From Sphingobacterium cavernae (GTDB lineage Bacteria > Bacteroidota > Bacteroidia > Sphingobacteriales > Sphingobacteriaceae): DNA of 64,000 nucleotides. Positions 52,665 to 61,207 of the stretch are shown piece by piece (the stretch's first letter is position 1; each line of letters begins with the position of its first letter). Below the pieces are notes generated by a model that was not told the origin of the DNA, made no database searches, and saw only the letters and a list, made by a program, of their open reading frames with translations. The stretch covers positions 1-64,000 of the forward strand of contig NZ_VIQM01000012.1 in the NCBI RefSeq assembly GCF_008520265.1, given 5' to 3'. Made by a program: the position numbers and the translations under genes.

Positions 52665-53648
52665 ATGAGATTATCAGCAGGTGAGAAATACGAAATCATT
52701 CAGACCGTTACCACGAGTGAAATCGGTGTGAAACGCACCTTAGCAAGCTTCGGGATCGCTAGAAGTAAATTCTATAGATGGTATCAGAAGTATCTTGAAA
52801 ACGGTTATGATGGCTTGAAACAAGGCCATAGAACTTATAAAAGACAATGGAACAGCATTCCCGAAGACCAAAAAGACCTAGTGGTTGAATTAGCTCTGGA
52901 ACACTCCGAATTATCCTCCCGGGAACTGGCGTACAAGATCACCGATGAACATGGTATTTTTATCTCAGAATCCAGCGTTTACCGGATTCTGAAGCAAAGA
53001 AATCTGATCCCGGCGCCGAATCATTTCCTTCTTTCAGCAGCAAATGAGTTCAAGGATAAAACCAGCTTTGTGCACCAGATGTGGCAGACCGACTTTACCT
53101 ATTTTAAGATTGTCGGTTGGGGATGGTACTATCTGAGCACGGTTCTGGACGATTACAGCCGCTACATTATCCATTGGGAGCTGTGCGATTCAATGAATGC
53201 AGAAGATGTGAAAAGAACGGTAAATACAGCCATTGAGAAAGCAAGACTAAAATCGAAAGCCAAACCAAAGTTGCTGTCAGATAACGGCCCTTGTTATGTT
53301 TCAAACGAGCTAAAAACATATCTCAAAGAGGATATGAAGATGAAGCAGGTTCACGGCAGACCGATGCATCCGCAGACACAGGGGAAAATTGAACGGTATC
53401 ACAGAACGATGAAAAACGTAGTGAAATTAAACCACTTTTACCATCCAGAAGAACTTATCGAAGCCCTGGGAAACTTTGTGGACAACTATAACAATAGACG
53501 TTATCACGAATCGCTGCAAAACTTAACACCTGCAGATGTCTACTGTGGACGATCTGAAAGAATTTTGGAAAAAAGACAACAGGTAAAAATCGATTCTCTG
53601 AATAAAAGAAGACAATTGTATAATCAACAAAAATTAATAAATTTATAA
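52665..53648 (+). CDS. IS3-family transposase OrfB (DDE catalytic domain)
   Basis: 327 aa from its first ATG, but the frame is open back to the A8 run at about 52617, so the real product is probably an OrfAB fusion made by -1 frameshifting. HTH_21-like start (IIQTVTTSEIGVKRTLASFG), then an rve integrase core with QTDFTYF (first Asp), LLSDNGPCYVSN (second Asp) and TQGKIERYHRTMKN (Glu). The D-D-35-E layout is complete, so the element may be active. Confidence 0.93.
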   Translation: MRLSAGEKYEIIQTVTTSEIGVKRTLASFGIARSKFYRWYQKYLENGYDGLKQGHRTYKRQWNSIPEDQKDLVVELALEHSELSSRELAYKITDEHGIFISESSVYRILKQRNLIPAPNHFLLSAANEFKDKTSFVHQMWQTDFTYFKIVGWGWYYLSTVLDDYSRYIIHWELCDSMNAEDVKRTVNTAIEKARLKSKAKPKLLSDNGPCYVSNELKTYLKEDMKMKQVHGRPMHPQTQGKIERYHRTMKNVVKLNHFYHPEELIEALGNFVDNYNNRRYHESLQNLTPADVYCGRSERILEKRQQVKIDSLNKRRQLYNQQKLINL

Positions 53649-53738
53649 CTCGAAAGTCTCCTTAAGGTTCCATCCTAATGTGTCTAATTTAGTTTGAAGA
53701 CGTACATTCAATAGGTATGCTTTTTACTTAATAGGGTT

Positions 53739-53790
53739 AAAAGAGTATTCAGAAATTGTTCTAATAAACATTCCTGAACACTCTTTTTTA
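53739..53790. terminator. Hairpin between IS3 and the CDF gene
   Basis: AAAAGAGTATTCAG (53739-53752) pairs with CTGAACACTCTTTT (53774-53787), one mismatch, loop of 21 nt, T-run after. It may end read-through from the IS as well as the minus-strand operon. Confidence 0.6.
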
Positions 53791-53838
53791 TTCCTCCTAC
53801 TACCACTCTAAGACAAAGGCAACTATAGATACAGGGAT

Positions 53839-54633
53839 TTACTTTGACAATTTCAATATCCTATACGCTCCCCTTGCTACAATTACAAATACAATAGCCC
53901 CAATAATCAAATCTGGATAACTTGAATTGAGCCAATTAACTAAAAGACCAGCAACAATAACTCCCGAATTGATAATGACATCATTTGATGTGAATATCAT
54001 CGAAGCCTGCATATGCGCTTCTTTACTTTTGTTCTTTTGTAAAAGATAAAGGCAAAATACGTTTGCAATCAACGCTAAAACTGAAACGACAATCATTGTC
54101 TTGAAATCAGGCATAGCTTCAATTCCCATAAAACGTCTGATAACTTCAACGAAACCTACAATAGCCAGTAGGACTTGGAAGTATCCAGCAAATCTGGCGA
54201 TGTTGTTTTTTAGAGCGATTGTTCCACCCACGGCGATTAATGCCAATGCGTAAACGACACTGTCTGCAAGCATATCCAAGCTATCGGCTATCAATCCCAT
54301 TGAACCTGAAAAAACTCCGAATAACATTTCCAATCCAAAGAACAGGAAGTTGATAATCAACACGATCCAAAGTAATTTCCGTTGCTTGTTGCTTGTATCT
54401 GTTTCAACAACAAAATTGCTTTTTTCAGTTGAAACCAATGTAGTATTTAGGTTCAGTGTTCCCAAGGCCAAAAAAATTGGCTCTGGGTTTCCATTGTGAT
54501 AAACGTCCAATTTTCTATTGGCTATATCAAATTCCAATCCTTTTACCGTATCAAAGTCTTGCAGTTTCATACGGATTAATTGCTCCTCGCTTGGGCAATC
54601 CATTTTAGTTATATTGAATATGGTTTTTTCCAT
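53839..54633 (-). CDS. CDF-type cation transporter with degenerate HMA-like N-terminus
   Basis: 264 aa. Residues 1-80 resemble a heavy-metal-associated domain (FNITKMDCPSEEQLIRMKLQ), but with CPSEE in place of the CxxC metal site. Residues 88-264 hold about five helices of a CDF transporter with SMGLIADSLDMLADSVVYAL (SxxLxxDxxDMxxD metal site) and FTSNDVIINSGVIVAGLL (the second half, N-D pair). No cytoplasmic C-terminal dimer domain is present. It exports divalent cations or only carries the fold; last gene of the metal cluster, 5 nt after the TonB receptor. Confidence 0.85.
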   Translation of the reverse strand: MEKTIFNITKMDCPSEEQLIRMKLQDFDTVKGLEFDIANRKLDVYHNGNPEPIFLALGTLNLNTTLVSTEKSNFVVETDTSNKQRKLLWIVLIINFLFFGLEMLFGVFSGSMGLIADSLDMLADSVVYALALIAVGGTIALKNNIARFAGYFQVLLAIVGFVEVIRRFMGIEAMPDFKTMIVVSVLALIANVFCLYLLQKNKSKEAHMQASMIFTSNDVIINSGVIVAGLLVNWLNSSYPDLIIGAIVFVIVARGAYRILKLSK

Positions 54634-54638
54634 TTGTT

Positions 54639-56810
54639 TTAAAGCTTGAATTTTATTCCTCCGTTAATCACAAATCCGTCCAAAGGTGCATAAATGTCTT
54701 TAAAAACCGGATTGGTTATTGTCCCTGTATAAATGCTATCAAAGCGTGTTTGTCGGGTGTCAAGGAAGTTTTCAAAGTTGATATACAGAGAAAATCTTTC
54801 CCAAATCTTTTCAGCCATAAATCCAGTAATAAAGTAATCTTTGCCCGTAGTTCCATTATTCAGCTTTTGGCGACTGAAATAATAGGCTTCCAGACCAATT
54901 TTCCATTTGTCTTCTATTTCATACATCAGGATGGAATTAATGCGGTGTTTTGGTGTTAAAGGGCTTTCTACAGTCGTTCCATTTTGGTGTAATCGGGCAT
55001 CTGTATAGGTATAACCCAAAAACAATTTCAGGTCATCATAACCAATTTTAATATTGGTTTCTGTTCCTTTGGTATGGATGTAGCCAGGAGAATTAACAAA
55101 CTGATACAGATTTGTCGACGGATTTTCAAGTAACAAGGGATTATCCAAATAGGTGTAAAAGAACAATTGATTTATGCTAAATGACCAATCTTCCCCAATG
55201 TAGGTGCGGTAATTGATGTCTGCATTTGCTCCATAACTTTTTTCCAATTTATTGGTCTTGTCGTCAATGGGCATTACATTTTGATATTGTAGGCGTTCGC
55301 TTTCTTCCGTAAAAATGGTAGGTGTTTTATAGCCAAATCCACCACCAACTCGTGAAGTTAAGCCCTCGGCAATGTGGAATAGAGCCGAAACTCTCGGTAA
55401 GAATACCACCCCATAATCCACAACATAATCCGTTCTAAAACCTGTTTCCAATTGAAACCAATCCGTAGCATTAAAAGAATTTTGTACAAAAGCACCGAAT
55501 GTGGTCTGATTATAATCTCTCAACGGAGATGCCATAATCTGCTTTTCTTTGAAATTATCCGTCCAAATATTAATACCTGTGACCCATTCCGATTTTTCAG
55601 TACTGTTGGTGTAGTTGGCTTCGGTAAAACTTGCTGTTTGTGTTCCCTCAAACTGATAGTTTGGAATGGTAGTATTTCGGTTAAAATAACTTACACTATT
55701 TTTGACTTGAACAGTACTGTTTTCATTGATGATATGGTCGAAAACAAATTGTGTGGAATAGCGTTGTGTTTTATTTTCCTCAAAATATTGGTTTGTATTA
55801 TCTCCATTTCCTTTGATGTAAAGCATATCACCTCCCAAACGGCTCTCGATCGTTGTGTTGATACCGAAGTTCAGTTTCGTCTTTTCATTGAAATAAATGA
55901 AGAGCTTCGGATTCAGTACATAGCGTTCGAATTGTGGAATAGCGGATAGTCCGTTCTTAGCAGGATCATAAGCTGCGTTACGGTTATGGGAAGCAAATAT
56001 AGTTGTTCCAATTTTATTAAACCTTTGCCCATAAAAACCGTTTATATCTAAACCTCTACCGGATGTTCCGTTAAGGTGAAAACGTAAATCTCTTTCTTCC
56101 GTTGGTGTCTTGGAAATTAAATTTACCAAACCTGCTATTGCTCCACCACCATATAACGTAGATGTAGAACCTTTGATGACTTCTACTTGTTTGAGGTCAA
56201 GTGGTGGTATCTGTAACAAGCCCAATCCACTTGAAGCACCTGAATAAATGGGAAAACCGTCTTTCAGGATTTGTGTATATCTTCCGTCAAGTCCTTGAAT
56301 ACGGATACTTGCATTGGCGCTAGTAGGCGAAGTGGTTTGTACGTGAATACCTGTACTTTCCGCCAAAAGCATACGAATATCTCCTGGTTTCATATTACCT
56401 TTTTCACCCAATTCCTCACTTCCAATAAATTCGATACGGGTAGGAATATTCTGTATGCTTCTTGTACTCCTTGTAGAAGATATAACCACTTCTTCTAATT
56501 CCTCTGAATTTTCTTTGAGTAAGATTTCAATAACGCTGATGTTCTTTAATGGGAATTCCAATGTATCAATATGGTCGTTAAAACCGATATAGCTGAAATG
56601 TATTTCCTGTATCCCGTCAGGAATATTTTCTATTATGATGAGACCTTTTTCGTTTGATGTAGCGGCAAGCGAGGTTCCTTTTATAGATGCTGTCACTCCA
56701 ATCAAAAGATTTTTGTTTTCACTGTCTTTAACAACAGCATTTAAAGTGTTTTGCGCGAAAACACAGAGATTTAGTGTCATAAAAAATGACATAAAGAGTA
56801 TTTTTTTCAT
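54639..56810 (-). CDS. TonB-dependent outer-membrane receptor
   Basis: 723 aa. Signal peptide MKKILFMSFFMTLNLCVFAQ, CarboxypepD_reg-like domain (NLLIGVTASIKGTSLAATSN), a TonB-box-like EEVVISSTRST, plug domain (SIRIQGLDGRYTQILKDGFP, LKQVEVIKGSTSTLYGGGAI), and a beta-barrel ending in a C-terminal aromatic-poor strand FVINGGIKFKL. In this operon with Zn/Cd and Cu-type exporters it may take up a metal or metallophore, or may help in efflux; the ligand cannot be read. It is transcribed with the CDF gene. Confidence 0.9.
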   Translation of the reverse strand: MKKILFMSFFMTLNLCVFAQNTLNAVVKDSENKNLLIGVTASIKGTSLAATSNEKGLIIIENIPDGIQEIHFSYIGFNDHIDTLEFPLKNISVIEILLKENSEELEEVVISSTRSTRSIQNIPTRIEFIGSEELGEKGNMKPGDIRMLLAESTGIHVQTTSPTSANASIRIQGLDGRYTQILKDGFPIYSGASSGLGLLQIPPLDLKQVEVIKGSTSTLYGGGAIAGLVNLISKTPTEERDLRFHLNGTSGRGLDINGFYGQRFNKIGTTIFASHNRNAAYDPAKNGLSAIPQFERYVLNPKLFIYFNEKTKLNFGINTTIESRLGGDMLYIKGNGDNTNQYFEENKTQRYSTQFVFDHIINENSTVQVKNSVSYFNRNTTIPNYQFEGTQTASFTEANYTNSTEKSEWVTGINIWTDNFKEKQIMASPLRDYNQTTFGAFVQNSFNATDWFQLETGFRTDYVVDYGVVFLPRVSALFHIAEGLTSRVGGGFGYKTPTIFTEESERLQYQNVMPIDDKTNKLEKSYGANADINYRTYIGEDWSFSINQLFFYTYLDNPLLLENPSTNLYQFVNSPGYIHTKGTETNIKIGYDDLKLFLGYTYTDARLHQNGTTVESPLTPKHRINSILMYEIEDKWKIGLEAYYFSRQKLNNGTTGKDYFITGFMAEKIWERFSLYINFENFLDTRQTRFDSIYTGTITNPVFKDIYAPLDGFVINGGIKFKL

Positions 56811-56897
56811 TGTCTGAAAAATTATTAATGTTTGAAAAATAAGAATTGACGGTTTGTAGCACCGTAATCTGTTATTGTGCCGAAGACACTAAAAACA

Positions 56898-57209
56898 TTA
56901 ATTAATTTTAGGGGGTTGCCAAATGGAAGAGAGTAAGTCTGAAACAGCTGACGCTGTTATTACACCTAATTTCTTTTTAGGTTGTTGGACATAATTGGTT
57001 GTTAAAGCATAAAAGGAAGTAATTACAAATCCAGTACAGGTATTGCATTTAGAAAAAGGAGAGCAACATTCCATACCGCAATCGTCGCTATCTTGTTCTT
57101 GACTATTTGTTGTTTGATGTATGACGTCAAAGCATTTATCTTCCATAAAGCCTGGCAAAGTCGATAAGACCAAGACCATTAATGCTAATATGAATGATAA
57201 ATGCTTCAT
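56898..57209 (-). CDS. DUF6660-like small Cys-rich exported protein
   Basis: 103 aa. Signal peptide MKHLSFILALMVLVLSTLPG, then a short acidic Cys-rich segment (CFDVIHQT, DDCGMECCSPFSKCNTCTGF) with seven Cys in about 50 residues, and a basic tail. The same kind of small protein is recurrent next to TonB receptors and CadA/CzcA genes in Bacteroidetes. Cys content suggests periplasmic metal binding, but this is inference. It lies between the P-type ATPase and the receptor gene. Confidence 0.75.
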   Translation of the reverse strand: MKHLSFILALMVLVLSTLPGFMEDKCFDVIHQTTNSQEQDSDDCGMECCSPFSKCNTCTGFVITSFYALTTNYVQQPKKKLGVITASAVSDLLSSIWQPPKIN

Positions 57210-57297
57210 TTTACAAATATATTAAAAACTACGTTACACCTTCTCCCGAGGGAGTAAATTAAAATTACTCCCTATTTTTCATAAATTGACTTGTCCA

Positions 57298-59334
57298 TTA
57301 AAATTTCATGCGTTGTATGCGTACAGCGTTTAAAATTGCCAATAATGCAACACCCACATCAGCGAAAACGGCTTCCCACATTGTAGCCAAACCACCTGCT
57401 CCCAGAACTAGTACAATTCCTTTTACTACAAATGCCATTGTGATATTCTGCCAAACAATTTTCTTAGTTTGCTTACCGATATTGATTGCCATCGGTATTT
57501 TACTCGGTTTATCATCCTGAATGACTACATCAGCTGTTTCAATTGTAGCATCGCTACCTAAACCGCCCATTGCAATACCAACATCGCTCAAAGCCACTAC
57601 AGGCGCATCGTTCACTCCATCGCCTACAAAAGCTACGGTTTCGTTTTGGGATTTGATTTCTTTTACTTTATTTACTTTGTCTTCGGGTAATAAATCGCCA
57701 AAGGCATTATTAATTCCTAATTTATCGGCAACAAACTTTACTACGGTGCTTTTATCTCCGCTTAACATTGTAGTCTTTATGCCTAATACTTTCAGTTTGT
57801 CAATGGTTAGCTGTGCATCTTCCTTTATACTGTCGGCAATGGTAATGTAACCTACAAATTTTCCGCCGTAAGCAATGGCAATTAAAGTGTAAACAATTGT
57901 AGTGGGGTCTAAATCATAACTGATATTGAATTTATCCATCAACTTAAAATTTCCTACCAATAATTCTTTTCCATTTACATTGGCTTTCAAACCATGACCG
58001 GCGATTTCTTCTGTATTTTCTAACTTTATAGAACTGTCAATTTCACCTACATATTGATGGATAGCGGTAGCAACAGGATGGGTACTTTGGCTCTCTAAAG
58101 CATTTACCATTTTTAAGATTTCGTCTTTATCAAATTTAGATTGCAATACGACTTCTTGTACATTGAAAACGCCCTCCGTCATTGTACCCGTCTTATCCAT
58201 TACAACGTTTTGGATATTGGCAAGTGCATCTAAGAAGTTACTTCCTTTAAATAAAATTCCATTTTTTGAAGCAGCACCAATTCCGCCAAAATAACCCAAA
58301 GGAATACTAATGACCAAAGCACAAGGACAAGAAATAACCAAAAACACCAATGCTCTGTACAACCATTGACTAAATACGTAATCGCTCACAAAAAAATAAG
58401 GTATGATGGTAATTAGCACTGCCAACAACACAACAATCGGAGTATAGATTTTTGCAAATTTGCGGATGAATAATTCTGTTGGTGCTTTTTGTGCGGTAGC
58501 ATTTTGCACCATTTCTAAAATTTTAGAAAGCTTGCTATCAGTATAAGCAGTTGTTACTTTTACCTGTGCAACGGTCGTTAAATTTATCATTCCTGCCAAT
58601 ACAGTTTCGCCCTTGGTTTTAGTGTCGGGTTTACTTTCTCCTGTAAGTGCAGCGGTGTTGAATGAAGCAGTTTCGGATAATAATTGGCCATCTAATCCTA
58701 ATTTCTCTCCTGGTTTTAGTTGGATAATATTGCCAATGTTTACACTTTCTGCTTTTACTGTTTTTGCTTGATTGTTTTCTAAAACAGTTACTTCATCGGG
58801 ACGTTGGTCGAGCAAGGTTTTAATATTTGCTTTAGCTCTTGTCACTGCCAATGTTTGGAATACTTCGCCAACGGCATAAAACAACATTACGGCAACACCT
58901 TCCGGATATTCGCCAATGGCGAAAGCTCCGATGGTGGCAATGCTCATCAATAAAAATTCTGAAAACACATCGCCTTTTCTGATGCTTTCAAATGCTTCTT
59001 TAATTACGGGTAATCCAACAGGTGCATACGCTACCACATACCAAACAATTTTTATCCAACCAGTAAACCAAGATTGAGGAAGCCAATTATCGAAAACAAT
59101 GGCAATCATCAATAATACAAAACTGATGATAGCAGGTAAAAACATTTGAAAGGTAGATTTATCGGTACTTCCATGATTATGAACGTCATCGTCGGTATGT
59201 TCGTGGTTGTGTCCATCGTCGTCGTGATGTTTTTCCAATAGCTTTTTAGCATCGGCATCGGTATATATTTTTTCTTCTTGAGGTGTACAACAAAGCTGTT
59301 TACCTTGTGGATCATACTTATGTTTGTGTTCCAT
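57298..59334 (-). CDS. cadA: Zn/Cd/Pb-type P1B ATPase (CadA/ZntA-like)
   Basis: 678 aa. N-terminus of about 60 residues is His/Asp-rich (HDDDGHNHEHTDDDVHNHGS) and replaces the usual HMA domain; CCTPQ near residue 15 may add metal ligands. Eight helices; metal motif SCPCALVISIPLGYFGG in TM6, phosphorylation loop DKTGTMTEGV, TGES in ALTGESKPD, HP motif STHPVATAI, and GDGVNDAPV. The CPC motif with an SIPL continuation fits the Zn2+/Cd2+/Pb2+ group. It pumps metal into the periplasm for the RND system. It shares one base with the ICMT gene. Confidence 0.93.
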   Translation of the reverse strand: MEHKHKYDPQGKQLCCTPQEEKIYTDADAKKLLEKHHDDDGHNHEHTDDDVHNHGSTDKSTFQMFLPAIISFVLLMIAIVFDNWLPQSWFTGWIKIVWYVVAYAPVGLPVIKEAFESIRKGDVFSEFLLMSIATIGAFAIGEYPEGVAVMLFYAVGEVFQTLAVTRAKANIKTLLDQRPDEVTVLENNQAKTVKAESVNIGNIIQLKPGEKLGLDGQLLSETASFNTAALTGESKPDTKTKGETVLAGMINLTTVAQVKVTTAYTDSKLSKILEMVQNATAQKAPTELFIRKFAKIYTPIVVLLAVLITIIPYFFVSDYVFSQWLYRALVFLVISCPCALVISIPLGYFGGIGAASKNGILFKGSNFLDALANIQNVVMDKTGTMTEGVFNVQEVVLQSKFDKDEILKMVNALESQSTHPVATAIHQYVGEIDSSIKLENTEEIAGHGLKANVNGKELLVGNFKLMDKFNISYDLDPTTIVYTLIAIAYGGKFVGYITIADSIKEDAQLTIDKLKVLGIKTTMLSGDKSTVVKFVADKLGINNAFGDLLPEDKVNKVKEIKSQNETVAFVGDGVNDAPVVALSDVGIAMGGLGSDATIETADVVIQDDKPSKIPMAINIGKQTKKIVWQNITMAFVVKGIVLVLGAGGLATMWEAVFADVGVALLAILNAVRIQRMKF

Positions 59335-59933
59335 TATAGTAATCTTTTAGTAGTTTGTTTATAGGATAAATATTCTTGTCCGTGTTGTTTTTCTAAAAAT
59401 TGTTCTTCCAATCTTATCTGAATTTGGATAACGATATAAGTGGATAGCATCACGAAAAATGTAAGCACATTGGGTACTATGAAAAATATTCCTGTAACGC
59501 TGATTATCATTCCTAAAAAAATCGGGTTTCGGCTATAAGAAAATAAGCCTTTTGTTATTAATTCGGTTTTATTATTTTCGTCTATACCAATTCGCCAACT
59601 GTTGCTCATTTGATATTGAGCAACCGAAATCCAGAGTAGTGAAAGATGTATCAGCGTTAATCCAATTATCAAAAACACGTCTTTCATTAGATAAGAAATC
59701 GGCACTACATATTGATATGCTTTATCGCTGAATGAATAAATGAATATAGCTACGAAAAGTAAGACTATCAATACTTTCATCACAAAACCGATGTAATCGT
59801 GTGCATTATCCGTTTTGCCAAATGTTATAGGATTGATGCCTGTTTGCTTAAAGGTGCGGTATGACGGTAGCACAAAAGCTACCATCATATACAACACCAA
59901 ATACAAAGGCAAATAATATTTTAACCAAATCAT
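59334..59933 (-). CDS. Isoprenylcysteine carboxyl methyltransferase-like membrane protein
   Basis: 199 aa, four or five helices. The C-terminal half carries ELITKGLFSYSRNPIFLGMI, the ICMT/PEMT signature (G-x-Y-x-x-x-R-N-P-x-Y/F-x-G), and IQIQIRLEEQFLEKQHGQEY, the E-x-x-L-x-x-x-F-G-x-x-Y end. These proteins bind SAM and methylate small or lipid substrates; bacterial relatives occur repeatedly in metal-resistance loci without a known role. It lies between the RND adaptor (12 nt) and the ATPase gene (1-bp overlap). Confidence 0.87.
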   Translation of the reverse strand: MIWLKYYLPLYLVLYMMVAFVLPSYRTFKQTGINPITFGKTDNAHDYIGFVMKVLIVLLFVAIFIYSFSDKAYQYVVPISYLMKDVFLIIGLTLIHLSLLWISVAQYQMSNSWRIGIDENNKTELITKGLFSYSRNPIFLGMIISVTGIFFIVPNVLTFFVMLSTYIVIQIQIRLEEQFLEKQHGQEYLSYKQTTKRLL

Positions 59934-59945
59934 AGTTTCTAATTT

Positions 59946-61199
59946 TTAATGCTCATGTCCGCCTGTATTAGATAATTTGGCATTTACAAAAAATGCTCCT
60001 TTTACAACGATATGTGTACCATCAGAAATGTCATTAACAGGTGTAATAGCCGTATAACCTAATTCCGTAGCACCTTTCATCACTTCTATCTTTTCAAAAT
60101 GTATGCCTTTTTCCGAACTGTGGTCGTGACTTTCGCCTTCTATATGTTCATGAGGTTCTTCTTCCTGTTCTTTGACCAAAAAGATATAATACTTACCATC
60201 GGCATTGACAATTGCATCATTTGGCACAGATGGATTTAAAACACCATCTAGATTTACTATACCTGTTATGTTCATCCCGTCTATAAGTCCTGTTTTATCC
60301 CCAATAACCTTACTGTGCACAGCAATAGTCTTGCTATTACTATTGAAAGAAGAACCTATATTATATACTTCCGCAGTATATGTTTTGTTCGGGCTATTTG
60401 TTACAACAAAATCTATTTTCTGACCAACTTTGATTCCAGGGAGGTCTTTTTCAAATACCTGTAAATCTAAATGCAAAGCACTGTTTTCCACCAATTCTGC
60501 AATAGGCGAAGAGACATCCACATAGCTTCCAATCTTGGCAAAAACATTACTAACAACTCCATTTATGGGACTTGTAACTGTCAATGATGATTTAAGGGTG
60601 GAATTTGATAGGGAAGCCGGATTGATACCCATCAGCTGTATTTGCTGTTGCAATGATGCTTTTCGGGTTCTTAAAGTATTCAATTCGGTTGTAGCACTTT
60701 GCAAATTCTTTTTTGCACCTACATTCCCCTCGTTCAGGTCTCTTTGTCTTGTGAGCTCCTGTTCTGCAAATTCTATCCCGCTATTGATAGTTAGATATTC
60801 CTCCTGTAGCTGTATAAATTGCGGATTGGAAATGGTGGCAATCGCTTGTCCTTTCTTTACATAATCTCCTATTTCTACATTAAGCGTTTTTATGATTCCC
60901 CCGAACAGGGACGTAGCATTAGCCTTGTTTGTATTGGGAACTCTTAAGAACCCATTGGCTTTCATCGTGGCAGATAATTGTTTCTGTTCAATTGAACCGA
61001 TTTCAATACCTACTGTTTTTATTTGTTCCTCAGTAAGTGTTACAGAGCTTTCTTCTTCGTGTTCATCTGATGATGTTTCCGACGGTGTACCATGATTATG
61101 TCCATCCCCTTCTTTATGATTGTTTGTACAGGCATAAAAAGAAATTAAAGCTCCAGCGATTAAAACGCCCAAAAACAACTTATTTATATTACGTTTCAT
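59946..61199 (-). CDS. RND efflux periplasmic adaptor (CusB/CzcB-like), His-rich
   Basis: 417 aa. Lipoprotein-type start (LFLGVLIAGALISFYAC, Cys at about residue 24), His/Glu-rich metal-binding N-terminal segment (HKEGDGHNHGTPSE), then adaptor features: GGIIKTLNVEIGDYVKKGQA, long hairpin about residues 125-200, SPINGVVSNVFAKIGSYVDV, LQVFEKDLPGIKVGQKIDF, and a second His-rich insert near the end (EEPHEHIEGESHDHSS) before a His tail (GGHEH). The two His clusters suggest Zn, Co or Ni handling in the periplasm. It is 8 nt from the CzcA-type gene. Confidence 0.9.
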   Translation of the reverse strand: MKRNINKLFLGVLIAGALISFYACTNNHKEGDGHNHGTPSETSSDEHEEESSVTLTEEQIKTVGIEIGSIEQKQLSATMKANGFLRVPNTNKANATSLFGGIIKTLNVEIGDYVKKGQAIATISNPQFIQLQEEYLTINSGIEFAEQELTRQRDLNEGNVGAKKNLQSATTELNTLRTRKASLQQQIQLMGINPASLSNSTLKSSLTVTSPINGVVSNVFAKIGSYVDVSSPIAELVENSALHLDLQVFEKDLPGIKVGQKIDFVVTNSPNKTYTAEVYNIGSSFNSNSKTIAVHSKVIGDKTGLIDGMNITGIVNLDGVLNPSVPNDAIVNADGKYYIFLVKEQEEEPHEHIEGESHDHSSEKGIHFEKIEVMKGATELGYTAITPVNDISDGTHIVVKGAFFVNAKLSNTGGHEH

Positions 61200-61207
61200 A
61201 GAATGTT

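Larger units (their letters stand above)
52212..53706 (+). mobile_element. IS3-family insertion sequence, apparently complete
   Basis: Imperfect terminal inverted repeats of about 30 bp: left TGTAAATCGTCAGC...GACACGTTA from 52212, right end (reverse complement) TGTACGTCTTCAAA...GACACATTA ending at 53706. It encodes OrfA and OrfB. No clear target duplication was found (flanks TTG and TTC), so the exact ends may be off by a few bases. It inserted 120 bp after tRNA-Leu. Confidence 0.75.
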
